Source: Micrococcaceae bacterium UBA6021 (GTDB lineage: Bacteria > Actinomycetota > Actinomycetes > Actinomycetales > Micrococcaceae). From it: a stretch of DNA of 7,761 bases. The number at the start of each line of letters is the position of its first letter. The first letter of the stretch is position 1. The DNA is taken from NCBI GenBank assembly GCA_002427975.1, contig DIZT01000305.1, positions 1-7,761 of the forward strand, given 5' to 3'. The notes below the pieces were generated by a model. The model saw only the letters and a program-made list of their open reading frames with translations. It was not told the DNA's origin and made no database searches. Below are positions 6,375 to 7,761 of the stretch, piece by piece. The position numbers and the translations under genes are program-made.

Positions 6375-7492
6375 AGTTCCAGGTCCTGGACATCATCCCG
6401 CACCTGAAGAATCCCCTGACCGGCGACATCGTCTCCACCGCGGACCGGCTCAACCAGGTGGTGGAAACGGCGCGCCGGGCGGAGGCGTTGGGGTTTGACA
6501 GCTTCTCGGTGGGGGAACGCCACGCCGGTGAGTTCATTTCCTCCTCGCCCACCACCGTCCTGGCGGCCATCGCCGCGGTCACGGACCGGATCCGGCTGCA
6601 GAGCGGCGTCACGGTGCTGGCCGTGCTGGATCCCGTGCGGGTGGCCGAGGACTACGCCACGATCGACCAGCTGAGCCGCGGCCGGCTGGAACTGGTGATC
6701 GGCAAAGGCAACGAAGTCCTGCAGTACCCGCTTTTTGGCCTGGACCTCGCGGACCAGTGGGACCTGTTGGCGGAGAAGTACGGGCTCCTGCGGCGGCTCT
6801 GGCGCGAGGAAGACGTCACGTGGTCCGGCCGCTTCCGGGCGCCGCTGACCGAACCGACCACCACCACGCCGCGGCCGTTCGCAGGCCCGCCCAGGATTTG
6901 GCACGGATCTGCTACAACCCTGACGTCCGCCGCGCTGGCCGCGAAATGGGGCGACCCGCTCTTCACCGCCAACGCCATCCAGCCCCGGGAAAACTACCGG
7001 GTGCTGATCGATCACTACCGGGAAGAGTACGAGCGGCACGGCCACGACCCGAAGCAGCAGTACCTGGGTTCGGGCAGCGGTACCGGCGGAGTTTTCATTG
7101 CCGACACCACCCAGGAAGCCATCCGCCAGTTCGGCCCGGTCTATGAGGCGCTGACGGCCAACCGCAACGTCCCCGGAAACAACTCCCCCTTCCGCGATAT
7201 CCAGCATGCTGTCGCGGAAGGCCCGGCGCTGGTAGGCAGCCCGGAGCAGGTGACCGACAAGATCCTCAGCTACCACTCGCTCTACGGACACGACCTGCAG
7301 TCCATCTCTCTGCCCACCACGCTGCCCTTCGAACAGCAGCTCGACATTCTGGAACGGATCGCGCTGGAAGTCATCCCCGCCGTCCGGGCCGCCGCCCCCA
7401 CCACCCTGTGGGAGGCCGGGGACCCCTACGGCAGCCGACCGGAATCCGCCGCCCTCAACGCCAACAGGAGCAATCATGCCTACGCACACTGA
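6371..7492 (+). CDS. LLM class flavin-dependent oxidoreductase (luciferase-like monooxygenase, 373 aa)
   Basis: TIM-barrel enzyme that uses reduced flavin (FMNH2, or F420 in some relatives) and usually O2 to oxidise a small substrate. Seen: EALGFDSFSVGERHAGEFI (38-56) with the GE(R/H)H block, SSPTTVLAAIAAVTDRIRL (58-76), DPVRVAEDYATIDQLSRGR (87-105) then LELVIGKG (106-113), and IWHGSA (176-181). These are standard LLM landmarks in the right order. Start ATG 6371 overlaps the binding-protein stop as ATGA, with GGAAGG four bases upstream. The end overlaps the DUF1684 gene by 17 bases. Many family members break C-S, C-N or C-C bonds after oxygen insertion; translational coupling to a solute importer suggests the imported compound is the substrate. 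No flavin reductase partner is seen in the window. Subfamily and substrate are unknown. Confidence 0.93.
   Translation: MKFQVLDIIPHLKNPLTGDIVSTADRLNQVVETARRAEALGFDSFSVGERHAGEFISSSPTTVLAAIAAVTDRIRLQSGVTVLAVLDPVRVAEDYATIDQLSRGRLELVIGKGNEVLQYPLFGLDLADQWDLLAEKYGLLRRLWREEDVTWSGRFRAPLTEPTTTTPRPFAGPPRIWHGSATTLTSAALAAKWGDPLFTANAIQPRENYRVLIDHYREEYERHGHDPKQQYLGSGSGTGGVFIADTTQEAIRQFGPVYEALTANRNVPGNNSPFRDIQHAVAEGPALVGSPEQVTDKILSYHSLYGHDLQSISLPTTLPFEQQLDILERIALEVIPAVRAAAPTTLWEAGDPYGSRPESAALNANRSNHAYAH
7466..7470 (+). promoter_or_regulatory. Ribosome binding site of the DUF1684 gene
   Basis: AGGAG five bases before ATG 7476, embedded in the last codons of the LLM gene. It supports the overlapping start. 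Confidence 0.8.
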
Positions 7493-7761
7493 CACTGAAC
7501 CCTTCACTGCCGCCTGGCAGGAGTGGCACGCCGCCCACGAACGGCACCGCGCCGATCCGCACGGCTTCCTGGCCGTCACGCATCTCCACTGGCTGGGCTC
7601 CGCGCCCGCCGTCCTGGAGGGCGTGCCGGGCACCTGGAGTGTTAAGGACGACGACGTCAGCGTGGTTCTTGGCGCCGGCGAAAGCCTGTTCCGGGCCGGG
7701 CAGGAGCTGAACCCGGGCGGGGCCGGCGGTACCGTCTCCTTCGGGTCCATTGCCGAACGGG
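7476..7761 (+). CDS. DUF1684 family protein, N-terminal 95 codons (runs off the right edge)
   Basis: Partial gene. The translation begins MPTHTDTEPFTAAWQEWHAA and continues HERHRADPHGFLAVTHLHWL. A W-x-x-W-H-x-x-[HR] opening followed by DP-[HY]-G-[FWY]-L-x-[VL]-T-x-L-x-WL is the recognisable start of DUF1684 proteins, a family of unknown function found in many bacteria. It overlaps the LLM gene by 17 bases in another frame and has its own AGGAG site, so it is the fifth gene of the same operon and probably acts in the same pathway. No signal peptide is apparent, so a cytoplasmic location is likely. The catalytic part, if any, lies outside the window. Confidence 0.85.
   Translation, partial: MPTHTDTEPFTAAWQEWHAAHERHRADPHGFLAVTHLHWLGSAPAVLEGVPGTWSVKDDDVSVVLGAGESLFRAGQELNPGGAGGTVSFGSIAER

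Noticed and set aside
6032..7750. Long antisense open frame (572 codons) over the binding-protein, LLM and DUF1684 genes
   Set aside because: The opposite strand carries well-recognised protein families throughout. The antisense product is Arg/Gly/Gln-rich without any known motif, as expected from high-GC third positions.

Overview
The window looks like chromosomal DNA of a high-GC actinobacterium, most probably an Arthrobacter/Pseudarthrobacter-type member of the Micrococcaceae. The grounds are strong G/C bias at third codon positions, compact gene spacing with ATGA overlaps, and protein sequences typical of that group. No insertion sequence, tRNA, rRNA or CRISPR array was found.

Layout: the left third is on the minus strand. 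It holds the N-terminal part of a HerA-like ATPase/helicase (DUF853 type, running off the left edge), a GNAT N-acetyltransferase, and a large FAD/NAD(P)-binding protein. A 293-bp intergenic region (3114-3406) separates these from a plus-strand operon. That operon encodes a polar-amino-acid-type ABC permease, its ATPase, a lipoprotein substrate-binding protein, a luciferase-like (LLM) flavin-dependent monooxygenase, and the first 95 codons of a DUF1684 protein running off the right edge. Neighbouring genes overlap or lie 5-11 bp apart.

Reading of the system: a solute importer, an LLM monooxygenase, a GNAT and an FAD protein form a divergent pair of transcription units around one control region. 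The parts list resembles the Bacillus subtilis ytmI-ytnM arrangement (amino-acid ABC importer + acetyltransferase + LLM monooxygenase), which salvages S-modified cysteines by N-acetylation followed by oxidative C-S cleavage. I infer uptake and oxidative breakdown of a modified amino acid or related carboxylate. The substrate cannot be read from the sequence. The binding protein keeps the Arg that normally grips an alpha-carboxylate but seems to lack the Asp and Ser that normally grip the alpha-ammonium, so an N-substituted or non-amino-acid ligand is possible.

Main anomaly: the HerA-like gene has an in-frame TAA nine codons after its natural-looking ATG, although family-like sequence continues on both sides. 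It is either a fresh nonsense mutation, a sequencing error, or a case of unusual initiation.
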